A program made the translations under genes and the position numbers. Positions 7,522 through 16,196 of a stretch of 64,000 nt of DNA are shown piece after piece (position 1 is the first letter of the stretch; each line of letters opens with the position of its first letter). The notes under the pieces were generated by a model that searched no databases, had not been told where the DNA came from, and saw only the letters and a program-made list of their open reading frames with translations. Source of the stretch: Acrocarpospora catenulata (GTDB lineage: Bacteria > Actinomycetota > Actinomycetes > Streptosporangiales > Streptosporangiaceae); NCBI RefSeq assembly GCF_018476525.1, contig NZ_JAHCST010000017.1, positions 103,566 to 167,565 of the forward strand, written 5' to 3'.

Positions 7522-8778
7522 TCAGCGCGGGGGCGTGGGGAAGGTGAGCAGGGCCGCCAGGTGGGTGCGGTCGTTGACGCCCAGTTTGGCGTAGAGGCGG
7601 TGGAGGTGGTTGCCGACCGTGCGGTGGGACAACCCCAGCCAGTCGGCGATTTCGCGGTTGGTGAGGCCCCAGGAGGCGAGCTGGCCGATCTGCTGTTCGC
7701 GGTCGGTCATGGGGGTGGGGTTGTGGTCGGGGGTGGACGGGATCACCCGGTGGATCTGGTGGCGGGCGCGGAGGGGGCCCACCGATTCGCGGACGACGGC
7801 CTGGTACATGGGGTGCGCGAGTCGTACCAGGAGGGAACGGCCGCGGAGGTGGGTGGTGATCAGGCCGCGGCGTTCCACGCGGTGGACGGCGTCGGCGTCG
7901 CTCTGGGCGAGCAGGAGGTCGGCGTCGATGGACTCGTGGACCGCGACCAGTTCGAGGACGTCGCGCTCGTCGTCGTCGAGGTCGCCGATCTCGGCGCGGA
8001 TCAGGTCGCGCAGCCGCCGGCTGAGCACCACCTGCCCGCGCGAGCACCACACCCCGTCCACCTGCGCGACGGCCCCGGCGGCCAGCGCGGCCTCCACCAG
8101 CTCGCGGAGGAACCGCAGGTCACCGGCGGCGGCCCGGTGGAAACGCCGGGCGGTCGCCCCTTCGACCCGCCCGCCGAGCGCCACCGCCATCAGCCGCGCC
8201 GCCCAGTCCGCACCGAGCGGCGCGACCTCCAGCCGCCGCAGCCCGAGCGCCTTCACCGGCGCCGGCAGCGCGACCTCGGACCGGGTGACCGCCACCACGC
8301 TCACCCCCGAACAGGCCACCAGATGGTGCACCAGCGCCGCCGACAGATCGTCCAGCAGGTGCGCGTCGTCGACGACCAGCACCCGGCAGCCGGCCAACTG
8401 GGAGGCCGCCCAGGCCAGCGGGTTGGCCTGCGGCGAACCGGCAGGCAGCAGGTGAGCGAAAGCACCCAGCGGGACGCCCGGGCTGGTGCCGGACACCCAC
8501 AGGATTTCAGGGCAGACGCCGGAAACCGGCGGGACCTCAGGGCAGACGTAAACCGGCGGGACCTCAGGGCTGTTATCGGGCATTGGCAGGACTTTGGGGC
8601 TGCTGCCGGGTACTCGCAGGACGTCGCTCCCGTGTACGTCCTGGCCGCCGAACTCCCGTGCCGCCAGGGCGCTCTTGCCGACGCCGTGCGGGCCGGTGAG
8701 CAGCGCCCCACCGTCCCGCACCGCGGCCGTGAGCGCCGCACGCTCCTCGTCCCGGCCCAGGAAAGGCCAACGTCTCAT
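7522..8778 (-). CDS. Short LuxR-type regulator with ATPase domain
   Basis: A 418-residue protein with an N-terminal P-loop ATPase (Walker A GPHGVGKS at 29-36, Walker B RVLVVDDAH at ~132-140) and a C-terminal LuxR helix-turn-helix from ~350 (MTDREQQIGQLASWGLTNRE, then IADWLGLSHRTVGNHLHRLY). It resembles LAL/STAND regulators but is less than half their usual length and has no TPR section. Between Walker A and B, residues ~56-103 form an irregular repeat of S/C-P-x-V-x-P units that is not part of the fold. Its ATG overlaps the TGA of the secreted-protein gene upstream by one base, so the two are probably co-expressed. Confidence 0.82.
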   Translation of the reverse strand: MRRWPFLGRDEERAALTAAVRDGGALLTGPHGVGKSALAAREFGGQDVHGSDVLRVPGSSPKVLPMPDNSPEVPPVYVCPEVPPVSGVCPEILWVSGTSPGVPLGAFAHLLPAGSPQANPLAWAASQLAGCRVLVVDDAHLLDDLSAALVHHLVACSGVSVVAVTRSEVALPAPVKALGLRRLEVAPLGADWAARLMAVALGGRVEGATARRFHRAAAGDLRFLRELVEAALAAGAVAQVDGVWCSRGQVVLSRRLRDLIRAEIGDLDDDERDVLELVAVHESIDADLLLAQSDADAVHRVERRGLITTHLRGRSLLVRLAHPMYQAVVRESVGPLRARHQIHRVIPSTPDHNPTPMTDREQQIGQLASWGLTNREIADWLGLSHRTVGNHLHRLYAKLGVNDRTHLAALLTFPTPPR

Positions 8779-9212
8779 CAGCCCACCACGGTCTTCCAGT
8801 TGCCGCAGCCGGGATTGCTTGCCGTCTTCGGCTTGTCGCAGACCCGCAGCTTGACGACCGTGGGCGAGCGGAATTTGGCCACCACCCGCTGACTGCTGGG
8901 CGCCCCGACCCGGTCGTTCCCTGGATCGAAGCCGATCCAGCTGCCACGGGGGCTCCAGCTGATGTACAGGTACGCCGAGGAACCCTCCCCGTGGCGGTCC
9001 CTGAGCGTGCCCGAGAGCGTGTACACGTCACCGGATTTGGTGACAGACCCCACGAAGTCGTCCCGCTTCCTGGGGGAGGAGGCCGTGAGCCGCACCCAGG
9101 CCGAGTAGACGGTGAACGAACGATGCTGAGCCGTGGCCTGCGCGGCGGTGCCGGGCACCAGCCCCCCGCAGAGCAGCCCGGCCACCAGCAGACCGGAGGA
9201 GATAAGTCGCAT
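8778..9212 (-). CDS. Small secreted protein
   Basis: A 144-residue protein with a signal peptide: MRLISSGLLVAGLLCGGL, then an Ala-rich cleavage region near residue 27. The mature part is predicted beta-rich (FTVYSAWVRLTASS, GDVYTLSGTLRDR, AYLYISWSPRGSW) with two C-terminal cysteines in VCDKPKTASNPGCGNW that could form a disulphide. The ATG at 9212 is chosen because it starts the signal peptide. It lies directly upstream of, and overlaps, the LuxR-type gene. No family recognised. Confidence 0.7.
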   Translation of the reverse strand: MRLISSGLLVAGLLCGGLVPGTAAQATAQHRSFTVYSAWVRLTASSPRKRDDFVGSVTKSGDVYTLSGTLRDRHGEGSSAYLYISWSPRGSWIGFDPGNDRVGAPSSQRVVAKFRSPTVVKLRVCDKPKTASNPGCGNWKTVVG

Positions 9213-9279
9213 ATGACCAGTGCAACCGGTCATGCTTGCCGAACGCTCACCAGACGCTTGTCCCGCGCTTGCCCGCAGG

Positions 9280-12200
9280 TCAGCAGGTCGGCCGGTACTC
9301 GTACCCTGGCAGGAACGCCGCCCACTCGGCCGGGCTGAGATCCCGCCCGGCCACCGCGCAGGCCCGCCGCCGCGCCGACCCCAGATCGAGATCCCACCGG
9401 TGCATGGCCCGATCGCTGGACACGCTCACCAGCGACTCCCCTTGGAACACCAGGAACCGCGAGGTGTTGTCGTACGGCCCCGGCGAGGCCCCCACCAGCT
9501 GCCCGGTGGCCAGCTCGTGCAGCGAGACCCGCCCGTCGGCCTGGCTGCCGGCCACGTACCGCCCGTCGGGGGAGACCGTCACGCTGCGGTACGAGCCCGG
9601 CCGGGTCCGCGCCATCACCCGCTGCCGGGCCCACCCGCGCCAGATCGAGAGCTGCCCGTCGTCGGCCCCGAACGCGACCAGGCCGTCCGGACCGTACCCG
9701 ATGGCCGACACCTCGGCGTCGCCTCGCGCCACCTTGAGCGGATCCAGCACCCGCCGCCCGGTCCGCACGTCCAGGACCTCCACGGTGCCGTTCACCAGTC
9801 CGGCCAGCAGCCGGGCGCCGTCCGGGGTGAAGGCCATCGTGGAGGCCCGCGCGCTGAGCTCGGCGGTGGCCAGGGTGTCCCCGGCCGCCGTGACGATCTC
9901 GACCTGGGGCCGGTCGGCGACGGTGTCGGTGGGCTGGGTGGTGATGGCCAGCAGCGTGCCGTCCGGGGAGAGGGCGGCCAGCGGGTTGAGGATGTCGCGG
10001 ACCAGCAGCGGGCGGCCGGTGGCCAGGTCGGCGAGCAGGACCAGGTCGTTGGCGGCCACCGCCAGCCGGCCGCCGCCCGCCCCGGCCAGCACGGGGTCCT
10101 CGCCCGTCACCGGGAAGAGCGGGCGCTCCACCGAGCCGGGGCCGACCTCCCAGACCTGGCCGTCCTTCACGTACCTGGCCGTGCCGTCCGGGGTGAAGAA
10201 GGCGCGGAAGCCGTCCAGCCGGTCGTCCGGGCCGCCGGTGGCCACCCGGGTGGGGGCGCCGAAGCCGCGGGTGCCGGTCAGGTCCCAGCTGAGGATGATC
10301 CCGTCCAGGGTGACGCTCACCAGGGTCCGGCCCCCCTCGGCGATCTCCGCCCCGGCCACCCGCCCGGCCGCCGGGAAGTCCCGCAGCAGCTGCCGGGTCC
10401 CGGCGTCCCACAGGTGCACCCGGCCCTGGCCGTCGCCGGAGACCACCTGCGGTCCCGTGGCCGACCAGGAGCCCCAGGTGATGTCGCTGCCGTACCGGAC
10501 CGGGCCCGTCTGTTTCCCGGTGCGCACGTCCCAGAGGATGACCTGGCCGATGTCGGTGGTGAGCAGGGCGGTGCCGTCCCGGTTGAGCGCCTGGGTCTCG
10601 GCGGCGGTGGGCAGGTCGCCGAGCAGCCGCCCGTCCAGGTCGATCACCCGGGTCCGCCCGGCGACCGTGGTGACCGCCAGGTGGGCCAGGTCGCCGCTGG
10701 TGATCAGTCCGCTGTTGGTCTCCGAGTTGGGCAGCCTGCGCGCCCCTTCCGGGGTCCAGAGCTCCACGTGCTCGCCGACCACGGCGGCGACGGCGTCCCC
10801 GGCCACGAAGACCGCCGTGTCCGGCTCGTGCCCGGCGGGGGAGGTGAGCGGCCGTGGGGTGGCGGTGGCCACGTTCCAGATCCGGACCGGCACCCCCGCC
10901 CGGTTCATGGTGATCAGCCGCTGCCCGTCCCGGTCCAGCGAGATGCGGCGGACCGTGCGGGGCCCGGCGTCGATCGGCGGCCCGACGGGGCGGAGCGTGG
11001 CGATGTCGTAGACCCAGACCCTGCCCAGCTCGGAGGCGACCGCCAGCCGGGAGCCGTCCCCGCTGAGCGTGGTGTCGCTGACCAACTCGGGCAGGGCCGC
11101 GGTGCCGCGCAGCAGCCTCGGGTTGGCGAACAGCAGCGCCAGCAGATTGTGCCGGGCGGCGGCGCTGGGATCCAGCCGTACGGCCTGCGCCGCCAGCAGC
11201 CCGCCCAGCGCCGGATCGGGTTCGGTGAGCGCCTGCGACCCGAGCCGTTCCACGTCGGCCACCAGCCGGGCCCGGTCGGAACCGGTCTTCTGGGTCCAGC
11301 CCATGGCGGCGATGACCAGCACCGCCACCAGGCTCACCGCCATCGCCCGCAGCCGCCGGTTGGACCGGATCCTGGACTCCCGGTCCGCCGCCGCGGCCGA
11401 GGCGTCCAGGAACTCCCGCTCGCCCTCGGTGAGCAGGTCCGGATGGGCGCCCGCCCAGTCCAGCGCCCCCGACAGCCGCGCCCCCCGGTAGAGCTCGGCG
11501 GGGTCGCGGCCCCGCGCGGCCCATTCGGCGGCGGCGGGGGACAGGTGGCGGCGGATGGCCCGGCCGTCCGCGTCGGCCTCCAGCCAGCCGCGCAGCCGCG
11601 GCCACTCGGTGAGCAGCGCCTCGTGCGCCACCTGCACGGTCTCCTGGTCGATGATCAGCAGGCGGCGGTCGAGCAGCAGGCCGAGCACCCGCCGCACCTG
11701 CGGATCGGCCAGCTCGTCCAGGGCCGCCCGCCGCCGGGTGAAACCGGCGCCCTGCCCGCTGTCGGCCAGGCGCAGGAGGACCGCCCTGGCGACCACCCGC
11801 TCCCGCTCGTCCAGCGCCGTGTACGCCCGCTCGGCCAGCCGTTCGATCGCGCCGCGCACCCCGCCCGAGCGCTGGTAGGCGGCCAGCGTGAGCAACCGCC
11901 CCTTCCGGTGCTCCCACAGGTCCAGCAGTGCCGTGGACAGCAGCGGCAGCGCCCCCGGCTGGTCCCGCACGTCGGCCAGCAACGCCTGGGGGAGTCCGTC
12001 CTGCACGGTCAGCCCGACCTGCCGGGCGGGGGCCTCGATGGCCTCCGCGAGCTCCGCCTCGCTCATCGGCCCGACCAGCACCTGGGCGGCCACCACCAGC
12101 TGGGCCAGCTCCCGGTGGGACGCGCAGCCCCCGTAGTAGTCGGCCCGCAGGGTGAGCACCACCTTGCCGCGCGCCGCGGCCGCCACCACCGTGTCCAGAA

Positions 12201-13344
12201 ATATCCGGCGCGGCTCGGCGGGCAGGATGGTGAAGACCTCCTCGAACTGGTCTACGAAGAGCACCCAGCGCCCTTGCTCCGGCAGTACGGCCGCCAGGTC
12301 GGGGGTGGCCGCCGGGGTCACCACGAGCTGCCGCCACCCCGCCGACCCCGGCAGCGCCCCGAGCGCCAGCCGGGGCAGCAATCCGGCCCGCACCGCCGAG
12401 GACTTCCCGCTCCCGGACGGCCCCACCACCGCGACGAGCCCCGCCCCCGACAGGTGAGCCACCAGCTTGTCCACCAGCCGGTCCCGCCCGTGAAAGTAGG
12501 CCGCGTCATCGCTCTCGAACCGCGCCAGCCCCTTGTACGGGCAGGCCACCTCCTCAGCGGTCTCCCCGACCCCACTCCGGGCTGTGTTCCCGCCTGGCGG
12601 GGGCGCCAGGGTCTGGGCGAGCACCGCGCGCTGGATCGCCACCAGCTCAGGACCCGGCTCCAGACCCTCCGCGAGCAGCGCCGCGCGGGCCCGGTGGTAT
12701 GCCTGGGCCGCCTCGGCCGCCCGCCCCGCGCGGTAGAGGGCCAGCATCAGCTGCCCCCAGAGCCGCTCCCGGGTCGGATGGAGCACCAGCAGCCCCTCCA
12801 GGTCGGCGACCAGCTCGGCGCCGCCGCCGGCTGCCAGCCGGGACTCGGTCCGCCGCTCCACGGCCTCCCCGTGTAACGCCGCCAGCCGGGTCCGCTCGGC
12901 CGCCAGGAACCCGAACTCCCCGTACGGCTCACCCCGCCAGAGGGCCAGGGCCTCGGTCAGCGGCCCGTCGGGGTCGGCGGCCGTCCGGGCACCCGCGACC
13001 AGCTCCGCGAACCGGACCGCGTCGATCACCACCACGCCGGTGTCCAGCGCGTACCCACCGGCGACGGTGCGGACCACCCCGGCGGGCAGCGCGCGGCGCA
13101 ACCGGGAGACCGCGGACTGGAGGTTGCCCTTGGAGGCGAAGTCCAGTCGGCGCAGGATCACCTCGGTCCGCACCGGCCGCCCGGCCGCGGCCGTGAGCAG
13201 GGCGAGCACCTCACGCGGCCGGCCCTCCAACGGCACCGGAGCGGCCGGGGAGCGCACCTCGAAAGGCCCGAGCACCTGGATCTCCAGCACCCGGCTGTCC
13301 ATCCGGTTCTCCGGCATCCGGCTCTCCATCCGGCTCTCCGGCAT
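9280..13344 (-). CDS. BTAD-nSTAND ATPase-WD40 signalling protein
   Basis: A very large protein (1354 residues). In order: OmpR-type winged helix (~20-105, LEIQVLGPFEVRSP onward), bacterial transcriptional activator domain (~110-250), nSTAND P-loop ATPase (CPYKGLARF and FHGRDRLVDKL near 268-292, Walker A GPSGSGKS at 308-315, Walker B WVLFVDQFEE at ~360-369), a single membrane span at ~667-683 in AMAVSLVAVLVIAAMGW, then a C-terminal WD40-type beta-propeller of repeated GxxLxVASxxGxVxVWD-like units. Such proteins are thought to couple ligand sensing by the propeller to ATP-driven switching. The membrane span between ATPase and propeller implies the propeller lies outside if the topology is simple. 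The N-terminus is encoded by a 27-bp tandem repeat with four in-frame ATGs, so the start is ambiguous. The reductase gene ends 14 bases upstream of it. Confidence 0.88.
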   Translation of the reverse strand: MPESRMESRMPENRMDSRVLEIQVLGPFEVRSPAAPVPLEGRPREVLALLTAAAGRPVRTEVILRRLDFASKGNLQSAVSRLRRALPAGVVRTVAGGYALDTGVVVIDAVRFAELVAGARTAADPDGPLTEALALWRGEPYGEFGFLAAERTRLAALHGEAVERRTESRLAAGGGAELVADLEGLLVLHPTRERLWGQLMLALYRAGRAAEAAQAYHRARAALLAEGLEPGPELVAIQRAVLAQTLAPPPGGNTARSGVGETAEEVACPYKGLARFESDDAAYFHGRDRLVDKLVAHLSGAGLVAVVGPSGSGKSSAVRAGLLPRLALGALPGSAGWRQLVVTPAATPDLAAVLPEQGRWVLFVDQFEEVFTILPAEPRRIFLDTVVAAAARGKVVLTLRADYYGGCASHRELAQLVVAAQVLVGPMSEAELAEAIEAPARQVGLTVQDGLPQALLADVRDQPGALPLLSTALLDLWEHRKGRLLTLAAYQRSGGVRGAIERLAERAYTALDERERVVARAVLLRLADSGQGAGFTRRRAALDELADPQVRRVLGLLLDRRLLIIDQETVQVAHEALLTEWPRLRGWLEADADGRAIRRHLSPAAAEWAARGRDPAELYRGARLSGALDWAGAHPDLLTEGEREFLDASAAAADRESRIRSNRRLRAMAVSLVAVLVIAAMGWTQKTGSDRARLVADVERLGSQALTEPDPALGGLLAAQAVRLDPSAAARHNLLALLFANPRLLRGTAALPELVSDTTLSGDGSRLAVASELGRVWVYDIATLRPVGPPIDAGPRTVRRISLDRDGQRLITMNRAGVPVRIWNVATATPRPLTSPAGHEPDTAVFVAGDAVAAVVGEHVELWTPEGARRLPNSETNSGLITSGDLAHLAVTTVAGRTRVIDLDGRLLGDLPTAAETQALNRDGTALLTTDIGQVILWDVRTGKQTGPVRYGSDITWGSWSATGPQVVSGDGQGRVHLWDAGTRQLLRDFPAAGRVAGAEIAEGGRTLVSVTLDGIILSWDLTGTRGFGAPTRVATGGPDDRLDGFRAFFTPDGTARYVKDGQVWEVGPGSVERPLFPVTGEDPVLAGAGGGRLAVAANDLVLLADLATGRPLLVRDILNPLAALSPDGTLLAITTQPTDTVADRPQVEIVTAAGDTLATAELSARASTMAFTPDGARLLAGLVNGTVEVLDVRTGRRVLDPLKVARGDAEVSAIGYGPDGLVAFGADDGQLSIWRGWARQRVMARTRPGSYRSVTVSPDGRYVAGSQADGRVSLHELATGQLVGASPGPYDNTSRFLVFQGESLVSVSSDRAMHRWDLDLGSARRRACAVAGRDLSPAEWAAFLPGYEYRPTC
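13291..13344 (-). repeat. 27-bp tandem repeat encoding the N-terminus of the nSTAND protein
   Basis: Units 13291-13317 and 13318-13344 are 27 bp each and differ at two bases. Each encodes nine residues (MPESRMESR, then MPENRMDSR) and carries two in-frame ATG codons. Gain or loss of a unit keeps the frame. Confidence 0.85.
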
Positions 13345-13358
13345 CCGGCGACGGCGGG

Positions 13359-14663
13359 CTACTCCGGGCCGGGGGTGCGGCCCATCGCGTCCAGCATGGC
13401 GTCCCGGCCGACCAGCTTGACCCGGTCGCCCCGGTCCAGCGTGCGGGCCAGTTTCTCCTCGGCCGCCTCGATGGCCAGCCAGTCCTGGTAGGTGATCGGC
13501 CGCACGCCGCGCTCGGCCAGCAGCCGGTCCAGGGCGGGCCGCTCGGCGGCGGGGGTCACCTCGGCCAGCAGGGTGCGCACGGTCTCGGCGGCGTCGGACT
13601 TGTTGGTGCCGATCACCCCGGTCGGGCCGCGCTTGAGCCAGCCCGCCACGTACTCCCGGTCCCGGACCCTGCCCGCCTCGTTCGGCACGGTCATGGTGCG
13701 CTCGTCGAAGGGCACCCCCGGCAGCGGCACGCTCTGGTAGCCGACCGAGCGGAGCACCAGGTCAGCGGGGATGGTCTCGAACTCGCCGGTGCCGACCACC
13801 CGGCCGCCCGCCAGCCGGGTGCGCTCCAGCCGCAGGCCCTCCACCCGGGAGACGCCGAGGATCTCCACCGGGCGCAGCCAGAACCGCACCTCCATGCGGC
13901 GCGGCCGGTCCTCGGGCGCCCGTCCGGCCCAGGACTGGAGCACGTCCACGTTCCCGCGCACCTGCCGGGAGAGCGTGGTCAGGTCCTCGACCCGGACCTC
14001 GTCCGGGTAGGTCAGGATGTCGGCGTTGAGCAGCTCGCCCAGCTCGCGCAGTTCCTTGAGGGTGAACTTGGCGTGCGCGGCCCCACGCCGCCCGATCATG
14101 TGGATACGCTTCACCCGGGACTGCTCCAGCGCCCCGAGCACCTGGTCGGGCACGTCGGTGGCGCGCAGCTCCTCGGCGCTCTTGGCCAGGATCCGGACCA
14201 CGTCCACCGCGACGTTGCCGACCCCGATGACCGCGACCTCCTCGGCGTCCAGCGTGAACTCGGGCGCGTCCGGGTGGCCGCAGTACCAGTTGACGAAGTC
14301 GGTGGCGGCGACGCTGCCCGGCAGGTCCTCGCCGGGGATGCCGAGCTGCCGGTCCACCATCGCGCCGGTGCAGTAGACCACGGCGTCGTAGCAGGTGAGC
14401 AGGTCGGACACGGACAGGTCGGCGCCGAGTTCCACGCCGCCGAGGAAGCGCACGCCCGGGGTCTCCAGCACCCGGCGCAGGTATCCGGCGATGGATTTGA
14501 TCGACGTGTGGTCCGGCGCCACGCCGTACCGCACCAGCCCGTACGGCGTGGGCAGGCGCTCCAGCACATCGACTGCGACCGGCCCGGACGCCTGCTTGGT
14601 CAGCGCTTCCGCCGTGTAGATGCCGGCGGGGCCCGAGCCCACGATCGCAACACGCAAGGTCAC
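13359..14663 (-). CDS. fprA: Ferredoxin/adrenodoxin-type NADP+ reductase
   Basis: A 434-residue flavoprotein of the adrenodoxin-reductase/FprA family. FAD-binding VAIVGSGPAGIYTAEAL is at the N-terminus, followed by LPTPYGLVRYGVAPDH (family signature). NADP-binding VAVIGVGNVAVDVVRIL is near 160-176, HMIGRRGAAHAKFTLKELREL follows in part, and near the C-terminus YVAGWLKRGPTGVIGTNKSD. It moves electrons between NADPH and ferredoxin, often for cytochrome P450s. GTG at 14663 is chosen because GGAGG lies 5 bases upstream; the open frame extends to 14729 without support. It lies 14 bases upstream of the nSTAND gene, so they may share a transcript, although no functional link is known. Confidence 0.9.
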   Translation of the reverse strand: MTLRVAIVGSGPAGIYTAEALTKQASGPVAVDVLERLPTPYGLVRYGVAPDHTSIKSIAGYLRRVLETPGVRFLGGVELGADLSVSDLLTCYDAVVYCTGAMVDRQLGIPGEDLPGSVAATDFVNWYCGHPDAPEFTLDAEEVAVIGVGNVAVDVVRILAKSAEELRATDVPDQVLGALEQSRVKRIHMIGRRGAAHAKFTLKELRELGELLNADILTYPDEVRVEDLTTLSRQVRGNVDVLQSWAGRAPEDRPRRMEVRFWLRPVEILGVSRVEGLRLERTRLAGGRVVGTGEFETIPADLVLRSVGYQSVPLPGVPFDERTMTVPNEAGRVRDREYVAGWLKRGPTGVIGTNKSDAAETVRTLLAEVTPAAERPALDRLLAERGVRPITYQDWLAIEAAEEKLARTLDRGDRVKLVGRDAMLDAMGRTPGPE

Positions 14664-14861
14664 CAGATCCTCCAAGGGAGAGTTACCCGGAATTCTTCCC
14701 CCATCCGCCACCATGGGACCAGAGGTCAAGTTCTACGGCGCGCCGGAGCGTTCCCGCAAGAGCGAATTGGGGCTTGCCTGGGGGACCAACCACGATCACA
14801 GTTGTCTCCCGTGAGCTCTGGGGCGAAGAGGCGGCGGCAACCTGCGCGGAATCCACGAGGC

Positions 14862-15290
14862 GTGAGCCCCGGCCCCGGATCCCCCGGCCCCGGCTCCGAC
14901 GCTCGGCGGTACGAGGTGCTCGGCCGGGTGCTGGCCGCGCTGGCCGCCGAGCCCGAGGCGATCGAGTCCTGCCGGGACCTGGCCTGGTGGCAGGGCGCCG
15001 GCGACGGCTGGGAGATCGAGTGGCGGGAGGGCCCGTACGCCGGCGAGCTGTCCGCGCTGCTGGCCGACCGGCTCCGCGACGGCGGCCTGGACGAGCTCCG
15101 CCGGGGGCCCGCCGAGCACGCCACCGCCGTGCTCGAGGTGCTGGGGGTTCCGGTCACGCTCTGTGCGATCGATCCGATCGGCCTGGACCGGATGCGGCAC
15201 CGCCCCGGGGTCTGGCGGATGGCCCAGGCGCTCGACCCGCTCCAGCACACGGCCGTGCGCAGCCCCTGGGAGGAACTGCTCGGCGGCTGA
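14862..15290 (+). CDS. Hypothetical protein
   Basis: About 142 residues: a Gly/Pro/Ser-rich start, then RYEVLGRVLAALAAEPEAIE, WWQGAGDGWEIEWREGPYAG, ALLADRL and VLGVPVTLCAIDPIGLDRM. The composition and third-position GC look like a real gene, but I do not recognise the family. The alternating polar and hydrophobic pattern suggests a small alpha/beta protein. The start is uncertain: GTG at 14862 and GTG at 14811 are both in frame and neither has a strong ribosome site. It is divergent from the reductase. Confidence 0.55.
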   Translation: MSPGPGSPGPGSDARRYEVLGRVLAALAAEPEAIESCRDLAWWQGAGDGWEIEWREGPYAGELSALLADRLRDGGLDELRRGPAEHATAVLEVLGVPVTLCAIDPIGLDRMRHRPGVWRMAQALDPLQHTAVRSPWEELLGG

Positions 15291-15444
15291 TTTTCCGGTT
15301 CCTTCACCAGCCCGGATGCCCTGTGGCTGCGTGCTTGGCACGGTGCCGGCCGATCGTTCTTTACCGGTTTGTGCGTGTTGCTATTTGCGGTTCTTTGATG
15401 CCCGAATATCCTGTGATATAGCCGCACGTAGATCGGGGGATCGG

Positions 15445-16137
15445 GTGGCCTGGGCTTTTGTAAAAGCCAAGCAAAAAAGACGAAAAGACAAGGTAAGCAA
15501 TATCGGTCCAGACCAGGACTATGTAGCGCTCGACCGGCGGGAACGCCGGATCCAGTGGTACATGGTCGCGTCATTGGTCGTCGGTGCTCTGATTGGCGGG
15601 CTGGGCGGGGGCCTGGCCGAAATCGTGCCCGAATGGGTGCTGTCGATCTATGACCCCTTCATCTTCATGGCCCTCACCGTGGTGGTCGGCTGGAACGCGG
15701 CAAGTTTCGGCTGGTCGCTGGTGAACGGCGCGCTCGCCGCGTTCGGCAGCCTGGTCGGGCAGATCATGGCCAGCGTCGCCGTCCACGGGTTGTCGCCCTT
15801 CGACGGACTCGCCGGGGGTGCCTCGGGGTTGAATGTGCTGCTCCTGGCGCTGACCGTGCTGGGACCTCTCGCGTATCTGGCCAACCGGACGGACGGCTGG
15901 GGCGTCGTCGCCTGCGGCATGACCGCCGGGGTGGTCCTCGGCGAGGCCGTCGAGGAACTGGTGCACCTGCTGCACGGCCAGCCGTACCAGGGCTGGCAGT
16001 GGGCCGTCGGCACCGGCTTCGCGCTGGCCGCCGTCATCCTGCTGGTCTTCGCCCGCCGGGCCGCCGCCCGCCTGTACGCGCTGCTGGTGGCCATGGCCTA
16101 CTCCAGCTCGTACGGCATGCTCGCGCTGGCGCTCTAA
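15445..16137 (+). CDS. Multi-pass membrane protein of unknown function
   Basis: A 230-residue protein with a basic, lysine-rich cytoplasmic start (AKQKRRKDK) and then about six hydrophobic segments: MVASLVVGALIGGLGGGL, FIFMALTVVVGW, WSLVNGALAAFGSLVGQIM, VLLLALTVLGPLAYLA, WGVVACGMTAGVVLGEAV and the pair around FALAAVILLVFA and LYALLVAMAY. No transporter or enzyme signature is visible. GTG at 15445 follows GGGGGATC. The 154 bases upstream are AT-richer than the surroundings and could hold the promoter. Confidence 0.7.
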   Translation: MAWAFVKAKQKRRKDKVSNIGPDQDYVALDRRERRIQWYMVASLVVGALIGGLGGGLAEIVPEWVLSIYDPFIFMALTVVVGWNAASFGWSLVNGALAAFGSLVGQIMASVAVHGLSPFDGLAGGASGLNVLLLALTVLGPLAYLANRTDGWGVVACGMTAGVVLGEAVEELVHLLHGQPYQGWQWAVGTGFALAAVILLVFARRAAARLYALLVAMAYSSSYGMLALAL

Positions 16138-16149
16138 CGGCCCGCAGAA

Positions 16150-16179
16150 GTCGCTAGCCTTAGCGCTAGCATCAGCGAC
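16150..16179. promoter_or_regulatory. Nested dyad upstream of proS
   Basis: GTCGCT at 16150-16155 mirrors AGCGAC at 16174-16179, and TAGCGCTA at 16161-16168 lies exactly at the centre of symmetry (16164/16165). TAGCCT and TAGCAT within it could serve as -10 boxes. It may be an operator or a short mRNA hairpin. Confidence 0.35.
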
Positions 16180-16196
16180 CAAGCCGAGGAGTAGCC

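Noticed and set aside
9220..12876. A 1218-codon open frame on the plus strand opposite the nSTAND-WD40 gene
   Set aside because: It is composed of Pro/Gly/Arg/Gln/His-rich sequence without domains, the mirror image of high-GC third positions in the real minus-strand gene.
15291..16196. A T-box leader for proS
   Set aside because: Only about 59 bases lie between the membrane-protein gene and proS, and no specifier or T-box sequence is visible.
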